Of a stretch of 58,379 nucleotides of DNA, positions 1-11,500 are shown in pieces. A program made the translations under genes and the position numbers. The notes beneath the pieces are model-generated. The model made no database searches, was not told where the DNA came from, and saw nothing but the letters and a program-made list of their open reading frames with translations. This DNA comes from Phoronis australis (taxonomy: Eukaryota; Phoronida; Phoronidae), in assembly GCA_002633005.1 (NCBI GenBank), contig NMRA01000658.1, forward strand, positions 148,251 through 206,629, written 5' to 3'. The stretch's first letter is position 1, and each line of letters starts with the position of its first letter.

Positions 1-729
1 GTACAAGTTGAAGCACAACAGAAATCCGCCATGTTTACTATTTCAGGTCCTTGAATTCAGAGTTTTGAGATTGTTTTGGAAATTCCATCGCCAATTCACC
101 ACTCACGAAGACAGTTAATGGGATCTAGGAAAGATAAGGCTTCGAAGGTTTATGCAACACCAGACTGAGGGAGGTGCACGCAGATTTTATTTGGATTTTG
201 GACGGTTGAAGTTGGGAGCCTCGGCTTTGCAAAGTTTAAGTGTCCAACCTTTATGTTTTCTTATATATATATTGTGACGTCATTTGCGATAAACCCAAGC
301 GCCTGTGGTCACAATATGAATCGGAATCCGATCAAAGAACCAGATTTGCAGAATTACAGGTTTGCCAGTTGAGAATACAGAGACACTCCCCGTGTAACTA
401 ATCAGGGCTAATGCCTTGAATCTCAATACAATTCAAATTTCCTACCTGTCTGAATCTTTCAAAGCCAATTTACTTTCGAGACAATCGCACATAAAAACTA
501 AAAACAGCAGCATTTTGCGATCTTTGAATGACCCGCCACTGATTAACCAATCACCATCGGTTATGAAAGTAAGTGAACCCAAAAATAGTTAAATAATGTA
601 TTATTTTGTAAAATTTCATATTTTGACTAAAAATCGTTTATTACATAAAAAATATTACTTTACAGTGTGGACAATTATTTCAAAATTTGCATGATAGTTT
701 AATTTTTGAAATTCTAGGCATTTGAAAAA
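1..729 (+). promoter_or_regulatory. Upstream / 5' UTR region of MZT1
   Basis: No coding signal is visible. A CCAAT box at 547-551 lies about 180 bp before the MZT1 start codon and may be a promoter element (NF-Y type). No TATA box is obvious at a fitting distance. The promoter assignment is inference. Confidence 0.3.
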
Positions 730-775
730 ATGGCGGACAACGAGAAAATTGTTTCAGCAAGAGAAACTATGGAAA
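730..775 (+). CDS. MZT1: MZT1 coding exon 1
   Basis: Encodes residues 1-15 plus the first base of codon 16. The donor is GTATGA at 776. The 5' UTR extends upstream, but its start is not visible. Confidence 0.88.
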
Positions 776-3700
776 GTATGACTAGATTTCACAAATGACG
801 TCAAAAGTACTTCGATCACGTACTCTGAGAACCAACTTTCTTAACTTTGACTGGATACTATGATAATAGACATTGTAAACTCACCTTTGCTGTCAATGAA
901 ATGTTGACTGGTCACTGACACTGCCAATGCCAGCCAGTGTGTTTTGTGTTGTGTGTGAGTCAGTGGGTGGACCCACCTTGTAAGTCGGGTCGAAGTAAGC
1001 CTTGAAGAGATACATGAGCATTACACTTCATGCCCATAGCCATAGGGTCACTGTCCCTACAATCTTTTGTTCTGAGAGATGTGCCAGGGGCCTCGATCCC
1101 CTGAATATCGGCCCCATTCCCTTCTTAAAAATAATGAAAAGACACCCGAAATACCCCTCGTGAGGCCCATAAATTCCCCTCAAGTGAGCCAGTTACTATT
1201 CATTATCTGGATTGAACGTTTTGAATGAGATAATTGCGGTTCTAAACTAAAACGCCACGGCCTGTTTAGCACAGGAGTTTCAAAGTAAAAAACAGACAAG
1301 GCAAACCAATTGAAAAGTTAATAGTAGACATCTTATTTTTAAATCAATGCATTATAAGAGAAATTAGCAAATAGGTTTCCTTCAGCATCTCTGCTAAGCC
1401 ACAAGCTTTAATTTGTGAACCGATTAGGACGAGGCTTAGGCTTGCTTAGGTCTTGGAGAAAACCTCAAATGTTAGCGTAGGAGTAGACAGTGACCACCAG
1501 TAGACTACTGACAGCGACCACCAGTAGACTACTGACAGCGACCACCAGTAGACTACTGACAGCGACCACCAGTAGACTACTGACAGCGACCACCAGTAGA
1601 CTACTGACAGTGGCAGTAGAGATGGTGTGTCAATACCATAAGTCACTTCTTACTTTGTTGAAAACACTGTAACTAAACTATTTGTTTGACAGCTATCTGA
1701 TAAGAGCTCCTTTCTTCAGGTATGCAACTATGTAGCAAAACACCGAGTGACATAAACAAATTAAAACACTTGCTATATTTCGAGACTGCATGTCTCAACA
1801 TTAGGCAATAAGTGGCATGAACGTATACGAAGACGGCCATTCAAGCAGAGAGTGTGAATGCAACACACAGTAGGAAGCCCACAAGCTTATCGAAATAGGT
1901 AGCGTGTGGTAATGAAGTTTGTGTTTATGAAGAGCTGCTACCTATAACTATACTCACTACTTTTTGTACAAAGTGTCTAAGTGCAAGCATTGCCCAGTTT
2001 TGTCTTTGATGCTTAATAAGTCTTGTTGTCTTGTTTCATTTTGTCTCTATGCAATCTTGTCTTATACATTCCTTCATATTTACAATGTAGAAAAAAGGTA
2101 AAACACTTTAAAATCTGCTAATATTTATTAGAAATACTGAGACATTCAAGCCTTAATCAGGTAGGAAATGAAGAGCCACACCCATTAAAGCTCAAAAGCT
2201 AGTGTTTTTTAATAAAATTTTCTCTACATTTTAAAGTGTTCTACCTGTTTCTAAATTATTTAATTTTATCTGTTTTGACATGTGTCATTAGCATCTTAGG
2301 TAATGTTTTGTTTCTTAATATTTTATTCCTCAGTAAATTACTAGTATATGATTAGATTAGCATGGGCGCACCCGGGGGGCTCAAATGAGTCCCGCTCATT
2401 TGACGGAGTAGGCAAAAAGGTGTTCCTCAGAGAAACGAAAACTCTGAAAAAGTAGAAATGGAGACAAAAGTCCACCAGAAAGGCAGGAACTACCAAAATT
2501 CAGTGAATGCACAGTTCATGGCTCTGAACATACCACGTAAATCTTAGTAAAAGGTCCACGTTCTCAAAAATTCAAGCTCCCTCATTTTTTAGACTGGGTA
2601 CTCGTCAAATGTGCACCATGTTAGATCTTTTGCTTCTGGAAGACACTGGTTCCATTTTTGAACAATAGGCAGAGTTACTCTTTGCTACATTGTCCCATGT
2701 GTTCTTTGTCTACAGCTATGAATGTCATACTTTTAGCACTTCTGGAGATTTCCAACTTATTGAATACCGGGCTGGACGCTGAATCCTTGGCATCGTGTGT
2801 CCGACTTTGTGAGAATGGTTGCAACCCAGAGGCACTGGCATTGGTGATCCAGGAACTTCGGCGGGAATCAGCTGCTGTCAGAGTAAGGAAGGGGGTGCAC
2901 AGCGACTGAGGGCAAAAGCAAATCATTTAGTCAAGAGTTTTTTTGTTTTGCAAAGCACATTTTGTAGTGCAGATCCTGTGAGAGGTTCAATAATCCAGAA
3001 TTTTGTAGTGCAGATCCTGTGAGATGTTCAATAATCCAGAGTTTTGTAGTGCAGATCCTGTGAGAGGTTCAATACTCCAGTATTTTGCCTGCTTCTCATA
3101 CCTGCTTTGGTGGAATATGAGGTGCCCTCTGTGGAGGAATATGAGGTACCCTCTGTGTCTGCTAGACCCTTTGGACCTGGATCCAGCCCTGTTTTTTGTC
3201 AATGTCATGTTCACATGTACTATTTCATAGTAGTCGATGCTAAAACACTGAGAAACTGCTTTCTTAGAAATGAGGGTTATGCTTATCATTTTGAAATAGG
3301 CAATTTATTTATGGTTTGAGAAACTTAGAATTTTAAGCCCTGAGTCCCTTGGGCCAAAACAGTGTTTGGGCCCCATTTGTGATATCCTAGGTCTGCCACT
3401 GCCTAAACTCATAGAACGTGCTTTTATAAGGAATAAAGAAAAAAAATGAAAGCTTTCATTTTTTCAATGTTTTTCACTGTAAGAAATTTTTGCTACCATT
3501 GGTCTGGTAATGCCCATCAGTGCTCATGCACATGCTAATTGAGAAAACCTTGGGAATTTTCAGTGCCACAAACTTGCCTTGGAGGTGTTTCATGTGAAAA
3601 TTTCAATCAGAACAGAAAGTTATGTGACTCAAAATGCCGTCAAATGCTTAAACATGAGTTTACAGGGCATCAGGACTTGGGAGACAGTCTAAGGTTGGCA

Positions 3701-6448
3701 TGCAGGTTTTTTGAGGTCTGCTAGGCAGATAATCATGATTTTCAACCATCTGCTGATCAAAGCCCAGTGCTGGTATGATTGGGGTTCACATTTTTGCGCA
3801 GATATTAAACATCTCCTAGTGGTAATTTGAGGCTTCAAAAATACGATTTTCCACGGTGTTCCAGATGCTCATTGGTAAGTTTGATCGTGTCTTAAAGGAG
3901 AACTCATCCTTTTTACATGTCATTTTTTTACGCATTATGCCGTCATCTCCGTCCGTCCGGCGTCTGCTGCTCTATCTCCAAAACGGCTTGACGTATGCTC
4001 ATGAATTTTGCACATGTGTTCCTTCCATGGATGGGAAGGCATGAGCGAACTTTCAGACGGATCCGACTACGGGTGTGCCCCCTAGTGGCAATTTTAGTTT
4101 TTTACGTTTACCTCTGTATCTTCAAAAGTTGTGTACAGATTTTCGTAAAATTTGGTATATAGGCACCTATTGGTGAGATGACGATGTCCATCCGTTTTCT
4201 GATGGATTCAATGTCGTTTGCGCCACCTAGTGGCCATTTTTACTGTTTTCGAGTCTGTTTTGTTGCGTCCACCCCTCTATCAACCAAACCACTCAAAGGA
4301 TGATTGTGAAAATTGGCACGTATGTTCTTACTATGATGTGGACGGCTGACGATGATTTTTTGATGATTTCGTTTACTGTGGCGCCTCCTAGTGGCAGTTT
4401 TGCTTTTTTTTGCGCCTATGGCTGCATTTCCTAACCCGTTTGAAGGATCTTTACTAAATTTAGTAACTGTATTTATATGATGTTGACAACAGATGGCGAC
4501 GACTTTTGGACGGATCTGATGACAGGTGTGCCACCTAGTGGCAATTTTATTTTTTTACGTTTACCCCTGTATGTTCAAAGGTCTTTGGATGGAATTGAGG
4601 TATTTTGCGCCGCCTAGTGGCCATTTTTGCTGTTTTCAAATCTTGTTTTTGGTGTCCACCTTTCGATCAATCAAATCATTCTAGGGATGGTTTTGAAAAT
4701 CGGCGTATATGTTTTCAGTGTGAAGAGAACATTTGATGATGGTGACTGGCTACTCTGGCGCCTCCTAGTGATAGTTTTGTTTTGTTTTTCGCCCATAGCT
4801 GTATATCCAAAACCCACTGCAGCATCTTTATTAAACCTAGTAAGTGAATTTATATGAGGATAACAGATGACGACTTTCAGGCGAATCGAATGGACATTGT
4901 GCCCACAAGTGGCAATTTCATTTTGTTCCGTTTTCCTTTATTTCTCTGAAGTTCCTTGACAGATTTTTATGAGATATGGCATGTTCCCGTTTTTGGATGG
5001 ATTATACATTTTTGTGCCATCTAGTGGCCATTTTTATGATACAAGTAAATAACCCTAAAAGCACACCATTTGCGATGCATTCGTGGGCGCATTTCAACGC
5101 TCTGCGTTGCTCGTGTAAAAATATGGTTCTTTGATTATCCCAGACAAATTTTTCATTTAATTACAGCTTCTCGGAATTTAATTAATTAGTCATGCCCTAT
5201 TCCGGAGGTGACGTTTAGGGGGTTCAGAATTTCCTGCTATTTTGTTTCTCCGTTTGAGTTTACTGTGAGCATCTGTTCTACTGTTGTTTTTGTGCTGGTT
5301 TCCTAAAATTGTCGTCACCACTTCCCATCGACAAGTATTCTACGACAAGCTAGGTTGTTGGAGAACTCATTGACTATGAATTCTGGATGTTGTACGTCGT
5401 CTTGGAGAAAAAGCTGATTTTACCAAAAGTCAATCAGTGTTTTCAACAACTGAAAATGAGAAGCACGCCACTAGACATGGTAAAGTGGACCTTGGGCATC
5501 CCACGGATGGAGAAACAACTGTCCCACTTGCCTGAGTGTCCCGTGATGCGCTCCCACTGAAGGCATGACCTAATTAATTAAATTAAGGAAAGCCGTAATT
5601 AACTGAAAATATGGCTGGGGTAATCACGAAAATGACATGAAAAAAGGTTGCTTTCTCCTTTAAAAAAAGTTATCGTTCAGTTGCTGGCTGCTGTCATGCA
5701 TGTTTGCCCTTGTGCGAGACACCCAACCTGCATTACCCTCGACTGTAAATGTGTAGCAGCCTTGGCGTTCTTTCCAGGGGAAAGTGAAAAACTGCTCAGG
5801 CTTCAAAAAGCAGAATCAGCTATTGCTCAATGTTCTTTGATGGCTCATAAAGGATTTAATTACTAATGCTTACCAAAATGCAAACCAGAACAATAGAATT
5901 GTGCATTTACTCCTTGTGAAATTGGTGTAATTTGTGTCATTGAAATTGACCATTAACAGTTATTTGGCTTTTGGATTTAGATTTGTCCTGGAATACTTTG
6001 TCAGTGATTTGGCTTAGGTTATAGTGGTTTGGAGCACTTAAAGTATCCGGGGCAGATTTGAAGGGAGGCATAGGGTCCCCAGACTTGACCAACTGATATG
6101 AAATAAAATGGTATACTGTCTTGTCAATTTTAGTGTGATCACGAAGGCTTGTCCTTTGGGTAGTGTGGGCTGGTCCTTTCTTTGCGACTTACCAGGTCCT
6201 ACGGAGCTTTCACAACTGCAGGTCACAGCATTGCATCAAACATGTACAGGACGCTCAGCTGGGCCATTTTCACCAGACACCTGTCACATGACTAGCAAGT
6301 GTACAACATTGTTCAGCTCGAGGCTGAAGTGATGGCTGATAGCAGATGGAGTTGTAAAGGGTCATGCTTGGAAAGAATGCTTTTTGGGATTACTAAAAAA
6401 TTTACATATGTAACCCTTTTGTTTTAGGAAGCTGAGGAAGCCACGTGA
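730..6448 (+). CDS. MZT1: MZT1 / MOZART1, mitotic-spindle organizing protein 1 (3 coding exons)
   Basis: Coding exons are 730-775, 2737-2882 and 6428-6448. Joined, they give 213 nt, a 70-aa protein plus stop, with consistent phases (1, then 0). The core matches the MOZART1 family: METLLEISNLLNTGLD, then CVRLCENGCNPEAL, then VIQELRRE (vertebrate MZT1 is about 82 aa; this copy has a shorter N-terminus). MOZART1 is a tiny helical protein that binds the N-terminus of gamma-tubulin complex proteins and helps recruit and activate the gamma-tubulin ring complex at spindle poles and centrosomes. The start is the ATG at 730, which opens MADNEKIVSARETME; it aligns with the RETM segment of vertebrate MZT1. 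Acceptor 2736 is chosen over the nearby AG at 2715 because only it restores the family sequence and the reading phase. The gene converges on HSPBP1. Intron 2 holds a nested transposon (3896-5659). Confidence 0.93.
1492..1611. repeat. 24-bp minisatellite, 5 copies
   Basis: The unit gaccaccagtagactactga plus cagc recurs at 1492, 1516, 1540, 1564 and 1588, nearly identical. It lies in MZT1 intron 1. Open frames on both strands here are products of the 24-bp (multiple of 3) period, not genes. Confidence 0.95.
2737..2882 (+). CDS. MZT1: MZT1 coding exon 2
   Basis: Encodes residues 16-64, nearly the whole MOZART1 fold. The acceptor is TTTTAG at 2731-2736 and the donor GTAAGG at 2883. The ORF reads through the donor to a stop at 2909, but that tail is intronic. 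Confidence 0.95.
2960..3082. repeat. 41-bp tandem repeat, 3 copies
   Basis: Units start at 2960, 3001 and 3042 and share the core gtagtgcagatcctgtgaga. They begin about 80 bp after the MZT1 exon 2 donor. A 22-bp duplication (gaatatgaggtgccctctg) follows at about 3112-3155. Confidence 0.93.
3896..5659. mobile_element. TTAA-flanked inverted-repeat element carrying a nested repeat element
   Basis: TTAA flanks both ends (3892-3895 and 5660-5663). The terminal inverted repeat starts AGGAGAA and is about 100 bp long. The right arm (about 5562-5659) is continuous. The left arm is split: its outer 35 bp are at 3896-3930 and its inner part at about 5131-5195, with the CTCF-motif element between them. 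Without that insert the element would be about 0.57 kb. A TTAA target duplication is typical of piggyBac and Kolobok transposons; no transposase is present, so this is a non-autonomous copy. It lies in MZT1 intron 2. Confidence 0.75.
3931..5130 (-). mobile_element. CTCF-motif higher-order repeat element, copy A
   Basis: This copy is inverted relative to copies B (14253-15977) and C (56339-57430). It carries the same 148-bp-class units, each with a CCACTAGGnGGC motif read here on the minus strand: about 4074-4090, 4220-4236, 4381-4396, 4529-4545, 4606-4622, 4757-4772 and 5016-5033, some decayed. The terminus near 5089 (GTGGGCGCA) is shared with B and C; the opposite TGCGCCCAC terminus is missing. 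ORFs in this stretch have no family similarity that I recognise and recur only because the repeat recurs. Confidence 0.85.
6428..6448 (+). CDS. MZT1: MZT1 last coding exon
   Basis: Six codons (EAEEAT) and a TGA follow a good acceptor, TTTTGTTTTAG. The short acidic tail fits the vertebrate C-terminus in length and phase. The 3' UTR continues downstream; its end is not certain. Confidence 0.8.
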   Translation, partial: EAEEAT

Positions 6449-8467
6449 CAAGTCAACGTTGTCATCCAAAAATTGGTTCAACAGCGGCAGTATCACAGGA
6501 GGAATTACAAATGAAAAATATTATCAAATTGGTGAATTGGCGTCAGAGAATTGGACAATTGCTCTAGATGTGATATGTGGACCTGTGACAACAGTTGTGA
6601 GGAAGTTAATAGTTTTCTTTCAAGGAGTTGAAGATCGTTTGCATTTTGATCTACCAAAACAATGGTAGTTGGACAAGAACTAGACATTGACTTTTTAAAG
6701 CAAGCTTTTCAAGCGGAAGGTATAATGGCTCTGTATTCAAATTCTGTTTATTTTTGTACACTGAGAAACTTTACGTTACTTATTTATTGTTTTTGTTGTT
6801 GATTTTTTAATTAAAGGCATTCACAAGATATTGTGTTTGGATTGCATCATGGTTTATAAAATAATCTACAAAATGACGCCAATTTGGTGCCTGAAAATCA
6901 CAAAATTACTTGTGCTGGGGCACTTAGCATATGGCTGGCTCCAGCTCAAGACATCTGTTACCAGGCAAAACTGTGATCTTGTAAAGGAAGATAATAGGAT
7001 TGGTCATTTCTTCATTAGCCCATTATTATTTGTAAACTGCATGTCAGAGGTTTGAAAGAAAGTTGATGTTTCATAACTAAGTAATATTTGAATAGATTTC
7101 AGGCATACCACAAATAAAGCAGTACCCTGTGGGCCAAACAAGTTGATGTGAATTTCCAAAACTGAGAAACTTGGACATGCAAATAAAAGTATATTTGATC
7201 ATAGCACCAAGGAGTACACTCCTTGATAGCACCGTATATGATGGGGAATTTAGTTACATGCACATACTGAAGTAGACAATTATTGCACATCATATTACAA
7301 AGATAATGGTCATATTCTGTGGACAAGGGTTCACTAAATCACAGCAAATTTTTATTTGAAAACCAATATACATTACATGTTGACACAAGTTCTTCGATTT
7401 GCTTCTTATCAGAGCAGACAAGACCACAACGGAACCAAAGTAATTGGTAGAAATAATTTAATGTGCTGAATGATAAATGGAACAAAAATGCATTTTGTGA
7501 GAGTTGATCTTAGATGCAAAGAAAAATAAAAGTGGCAAACTTGATTTAGATCACATACCTCTACAAAATTGTTCAACGTGTTTCCTAACTCCGATGAGAT
7601 ATGACTTTGGTTTTGTAAAGAAGTAATAGTTCATTATTTCAGACTATGGTTGGCAAATAAAATGACAGACTGACAAGTGACCTCATAGAACCCGGTCCCA
7701 AGCAATACAATGACAGGCTGTGACAAGTGACCTCATACAACCCGGTCCCAAGCAATACAATGACAGGCCGTGACAAATGACCTCATAGAACCCGGTCCCA
7801 AGCAATACAATGACAGGCTGTGACAAGTGACCTCATACAATCCGGTCCCAAGCAATACAATGACAGGCCGTGACAAGTGACCTCAAAGAACCCGGTCCCA
7901 CGCAATACAATGACAGGCCGTGACAAGTAACCTCAAAGAACCCGGTCCCAAGCAATATCGAGTTGTCACTTTCTTCCAAGCCAAGAAATTGCAACACAAT
8001 CTTAGATAATCTTGTGTGATTGTTATTTTCCCTTAACAAAATTTTTAATTGGGAAGCAAACATTCTCCCACAGGTTATATGTTGTAAACAATTTCACTGC
8101 TCTGAATGCATTTGCAATTGTTTTCTTCCCAATTGCAAGTTTAAGCAAACCACGCTTCTGGCATTGTTAGTTGGTCAATCTTGTCATATTGTTATTACTG
8201 ATCTTTCCCTTCACTTAAAGTCAAGCCAGCCATACACATGGGCTTCACTGGCCAAATCACATACTAGTCTCTTCACATCATTTCTTTTAGAGCTGCCACA
8301 ACTACTAAACAACAGAATAGTCTCCAGGTTTTTAGTGTTGTTTGGTTCTTTATAATGACATGGCTAATGGCAAGTCATCCACCATAACAGCTGTAGTCGC
8401 TATTACAACAGTGCTGTACTGTCCTCTATTACAAGTGCTGTACTGTCCTCTTTCTACACAATTGCTG
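6449..8467. other. Convergent intergenic region MZT1-HSPBP1
   Basis: It contains the two 3' UTRs, whose exact ends I could not place, and the 50-bp tandem array at 7663-7958. A 20-bp duplication with core gtgctgtactgtcctct lies at about 8409-8452. I see no further gene. Confidence 0.6.
7663..7958. repeat. 50-bp tandem repeat, about 6 copies
   Basis: The unit contains tgacaagtgacctcata and cccggtcccaagcaatacaa. Copies differ at a few sites (gaaccc/caaccc/caatcc), and the last is diverged. It lies between the 3' ends of MZT1 and HSPBP1. Confidence 0.95.
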
Positions 8468-8539
8468 TTATCTGCAGGCAGCCTCTGATTTATCTTTAAA
8501 CGCTAATTCCATCAGCCGTTTGCTGTACTCCATTTCTTC
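8468..8539 (-). CDS. HSPBP1: HSPBP1 coding exon 6 (last)
   Basis: Residues 293-315, then TAA at 8470-8468. The acceptor is TTTTTATTTCAG. It encodes the C-terminal helix EEMEYSKRLMELAFKDKSE, matching the EYQEELEFCEKLL tail of vertebrate HSPBP1. Confidence 0.9.
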   Translation of the reverse strand, partial: EEMEYSKRLMELAFKDKSEAACR

Positions 8540-11500
8540 CTGAAATAAAAATTAGAAAAGATATTAGAATTATCTTGAGAGTTAACTCGGAACTGGACAA
8601 GAGGCAGTTGATGGTTCAAGCAGTTCTTGAATTCAAATTGGTCATCAGGAATTCAGTTACCGTATTTTGCCATGTAAACGCCCACTGCTAATTTTAATCC
8701 CAACGACCAACTTTGAGTGAAGATATTTAAGTGCCCAGGGATGCTAGTTTTAATGGCTGCCCAACTTTAGAAAAAAATGCTCCTTAAACATCCACGAGAC
8801 CATGCAATTTTATGAGTCATTCTGTAACAATTTGTTGACATATGTGGTGTATGAACCTTTGAAATTCAAACACGCCTTTTGAAATTACATTTTAGTCACC
8901 AAGTGTGTCATTTTACCGCAATGAATGAATTGCATGAAAAATCTACAAATCATCTCTGAAAGAAGACCATCAAAATGCAAAGCACTTGAATGACTGATTC
9001 AACTGCATCATTTCACAGGTAGAAATCTATCTGTAGCATCATTAACACATACCACATCTCCAAAAAATGATCCAACTTATAATTAGGCATTTCAACTGAA
9101 TACTACAGGCGAATGCTGATACACAGGCAACAGCCACAAGAATTCCACATTTTGAAAACCAATTTGAGGCCTGCTATTCAGTGGAGAAAACTGGTTCTCA
9201 AAATGCAGCGACCCCTGTATAAAGAGACTTTTGTTAGATATGAAAAAATTCTGCAAGGCAGAACAGGACATAATGTTACGTACCAGATGTGTCTCATCGT
9301 TCTTCAGTTGTTTCAGTTTGTTCTCAAGTATGGCCTGTAGACCAAGTTCAGGTCTCCTACACTCATCCAAGGACTTCTGGTGGTCATTTACCATGGAAAC
9401 AAGGGTGGCTAGCAGGTGTTCGTGGAATGGGCCATGTTGTGTGCCTAGAAGGGTCACTAGCTGTTCTACCATTCCCATGTTGCAAAGCACATCTGTGAAG
9501 GAATTTAGTTAGTCAGAGAACAACCTAGTTTTAAAGTTACCCAACAGCTTGTGCCATTACCAAGAACGTGGGCGGATGCATCTTTCTGCTGCATCTGTGG
9601 CAAATTGTCACCCACTTTTACAGTTCAACATATTATATAACTTTTGTAATTACCGATATCTGTAGTAGTTTAGTTTGTCACAATATATATGACCTTTTAT
9701 CTCATCTACATATGTTGTTTCACTGTAAACTAGCTTTGGTATCGCTTTGTAGTTAGCATATATAAAAATAATTGAAGTTCAAGCATTCATGTTGCTTTGG
9801 TATGCTATAACAAATAATACTATACTGTAATTCTTTGTATCGGGATATTCTTAAGACGACTTGTACTCTAAGCTTGGATTTATGAAACTAAAACAAAGCA
9901 ATCAATATCTCTCTACCTGTTGCATGTACAAATGTGTCAATGGCGTGGCTCCAGCATATCTCAGCCGTAAATTCAGTAGCAGTCACGTTGTATACTTTAC
10001 ACGTTCTTTCGCTGCTGGTAATGTTTCTTTTAAAAAAATTAAAACCAAGACCGGCGAGAGATCCTTTATTTATGCTGCTGCAGCAATATGGAACTGTCTT
10101 AGCCCAGAAATTAAACGGTCCGATTCAATTAACACTTTCAAACTTAATATAAAAAAGTGACTGTAATTTACCAAACCATTTTACACCCTACCTGTTTTAA
10201 TTATGTCATTTGTCGTTGTAAATAATCTCACTATTTAGCATCATCTCTTTATTTATTTCATCTCTCTTAGTCCAATTTTCACCATCCTTTGTCATTTATT
10301 TATTATCTTAATTCTCAACCTGTTTTAATTGTATCTTTGTTAAATGCATTTAATTATTGTTTTATTACTTTATTGTATTATATTATTGTTTTATATTTTG
10401 TCGTTGAGGGCCCTCTTGGAAAGAACTGCTGTCACTGAAGAGGCCACCCTCATTTTAAATATCACAAAAATAAAGAAAGTTAACAAGAAATGAAACATTT
10501 TCTTCAAAGTATAAATTTAAAGAGTAATATGACATATGGCACATCTTTGACACAAGGAAACTAAATCAAGAATAAGAGTATGGAATGGGACCACTAGTCC
10601 GAGCTTCCTAAAAGTTTAAGGGCATTGCCCTCAACTTGACATAGAAACAACTGTTAAATTTCATACAGGGATGAAGCCAACAAACAGAAAAATAGTTTTC
10701 CAAAGGAGAAGTGGTACCGCACAGGTAACGAGTTATTGTCCGACCGGTCAGAAACGAGTCGGGGACCGCTCAGAAAGAAATCGGTGACCGGTCTGAAAAT
10801 AGATAAGTGATCTGATATCCAACTAATCAAGCATCTATAATGCGCACATTTACAAATAGTCTTGAATACTCCCATTAAATACACCTGTTGTCCTACATCC
10901 ATTAGTTTTTCGACAGTGACAATGAAACGTTGCCTTAATACTATATGAGCAAGAAATTAAAAAATATGCCTCAGCACGTGATTACGATTTGCCAACTGTC
11001 CTTTATTCCCATCATAAGTGATGGCACCAGTGAGGACCAGGCTAACAGTTCTAAGCACTCCGTTGCTGGTCTGGGCAGCGTAAACTTGACTCATTACCAC
11101 CTGTGACCTGTGCTGTATGTGAATCCATTACCACCTGTGACCTGTGCTGTATGTGAATCCATTAAAAAATTTGTCGATGCCTAGCCACCTTTGATAGAAA
11201 CACAGATGCTCAAATTCAAGAAAAACTTTCAAAAATGTAGTTGACGTGAAAAAAATAAGTGTTCCCATGGGAAAAATCAGAAACCAAATTTGGGTCACCT
11301 GACCGAGATGACGACAACAATAACCAACATTAAAGTTATATTGTGCGCTACACGAGCAGGTGAGGCCTATGAACTCCATTCCAACCGCAGCATTAAGACA
11401 GAAAGTTAGAAAATTTAAACGCGTTAAACGTCTTATTTCACTGCTCGTTTTTTTGTGACTGCCACAAAATTCAATCAAAACATTTTGCATTTGCCAAGAT

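Noticed and set aside
1446-1672. Repeat-peptide frames on both strands
   Set aside because: Produced by the 24-bp minisatellite; no splice or start context.
2675-2926. Minus-strand frame of 83 codons
   Set aside because: Antisense shadow of MZT1 exon 2.
9113-9512. Plus-strand frames of 69-93 codons
   Set aside because: Antisense shadows of HSPBP1 exon 5.
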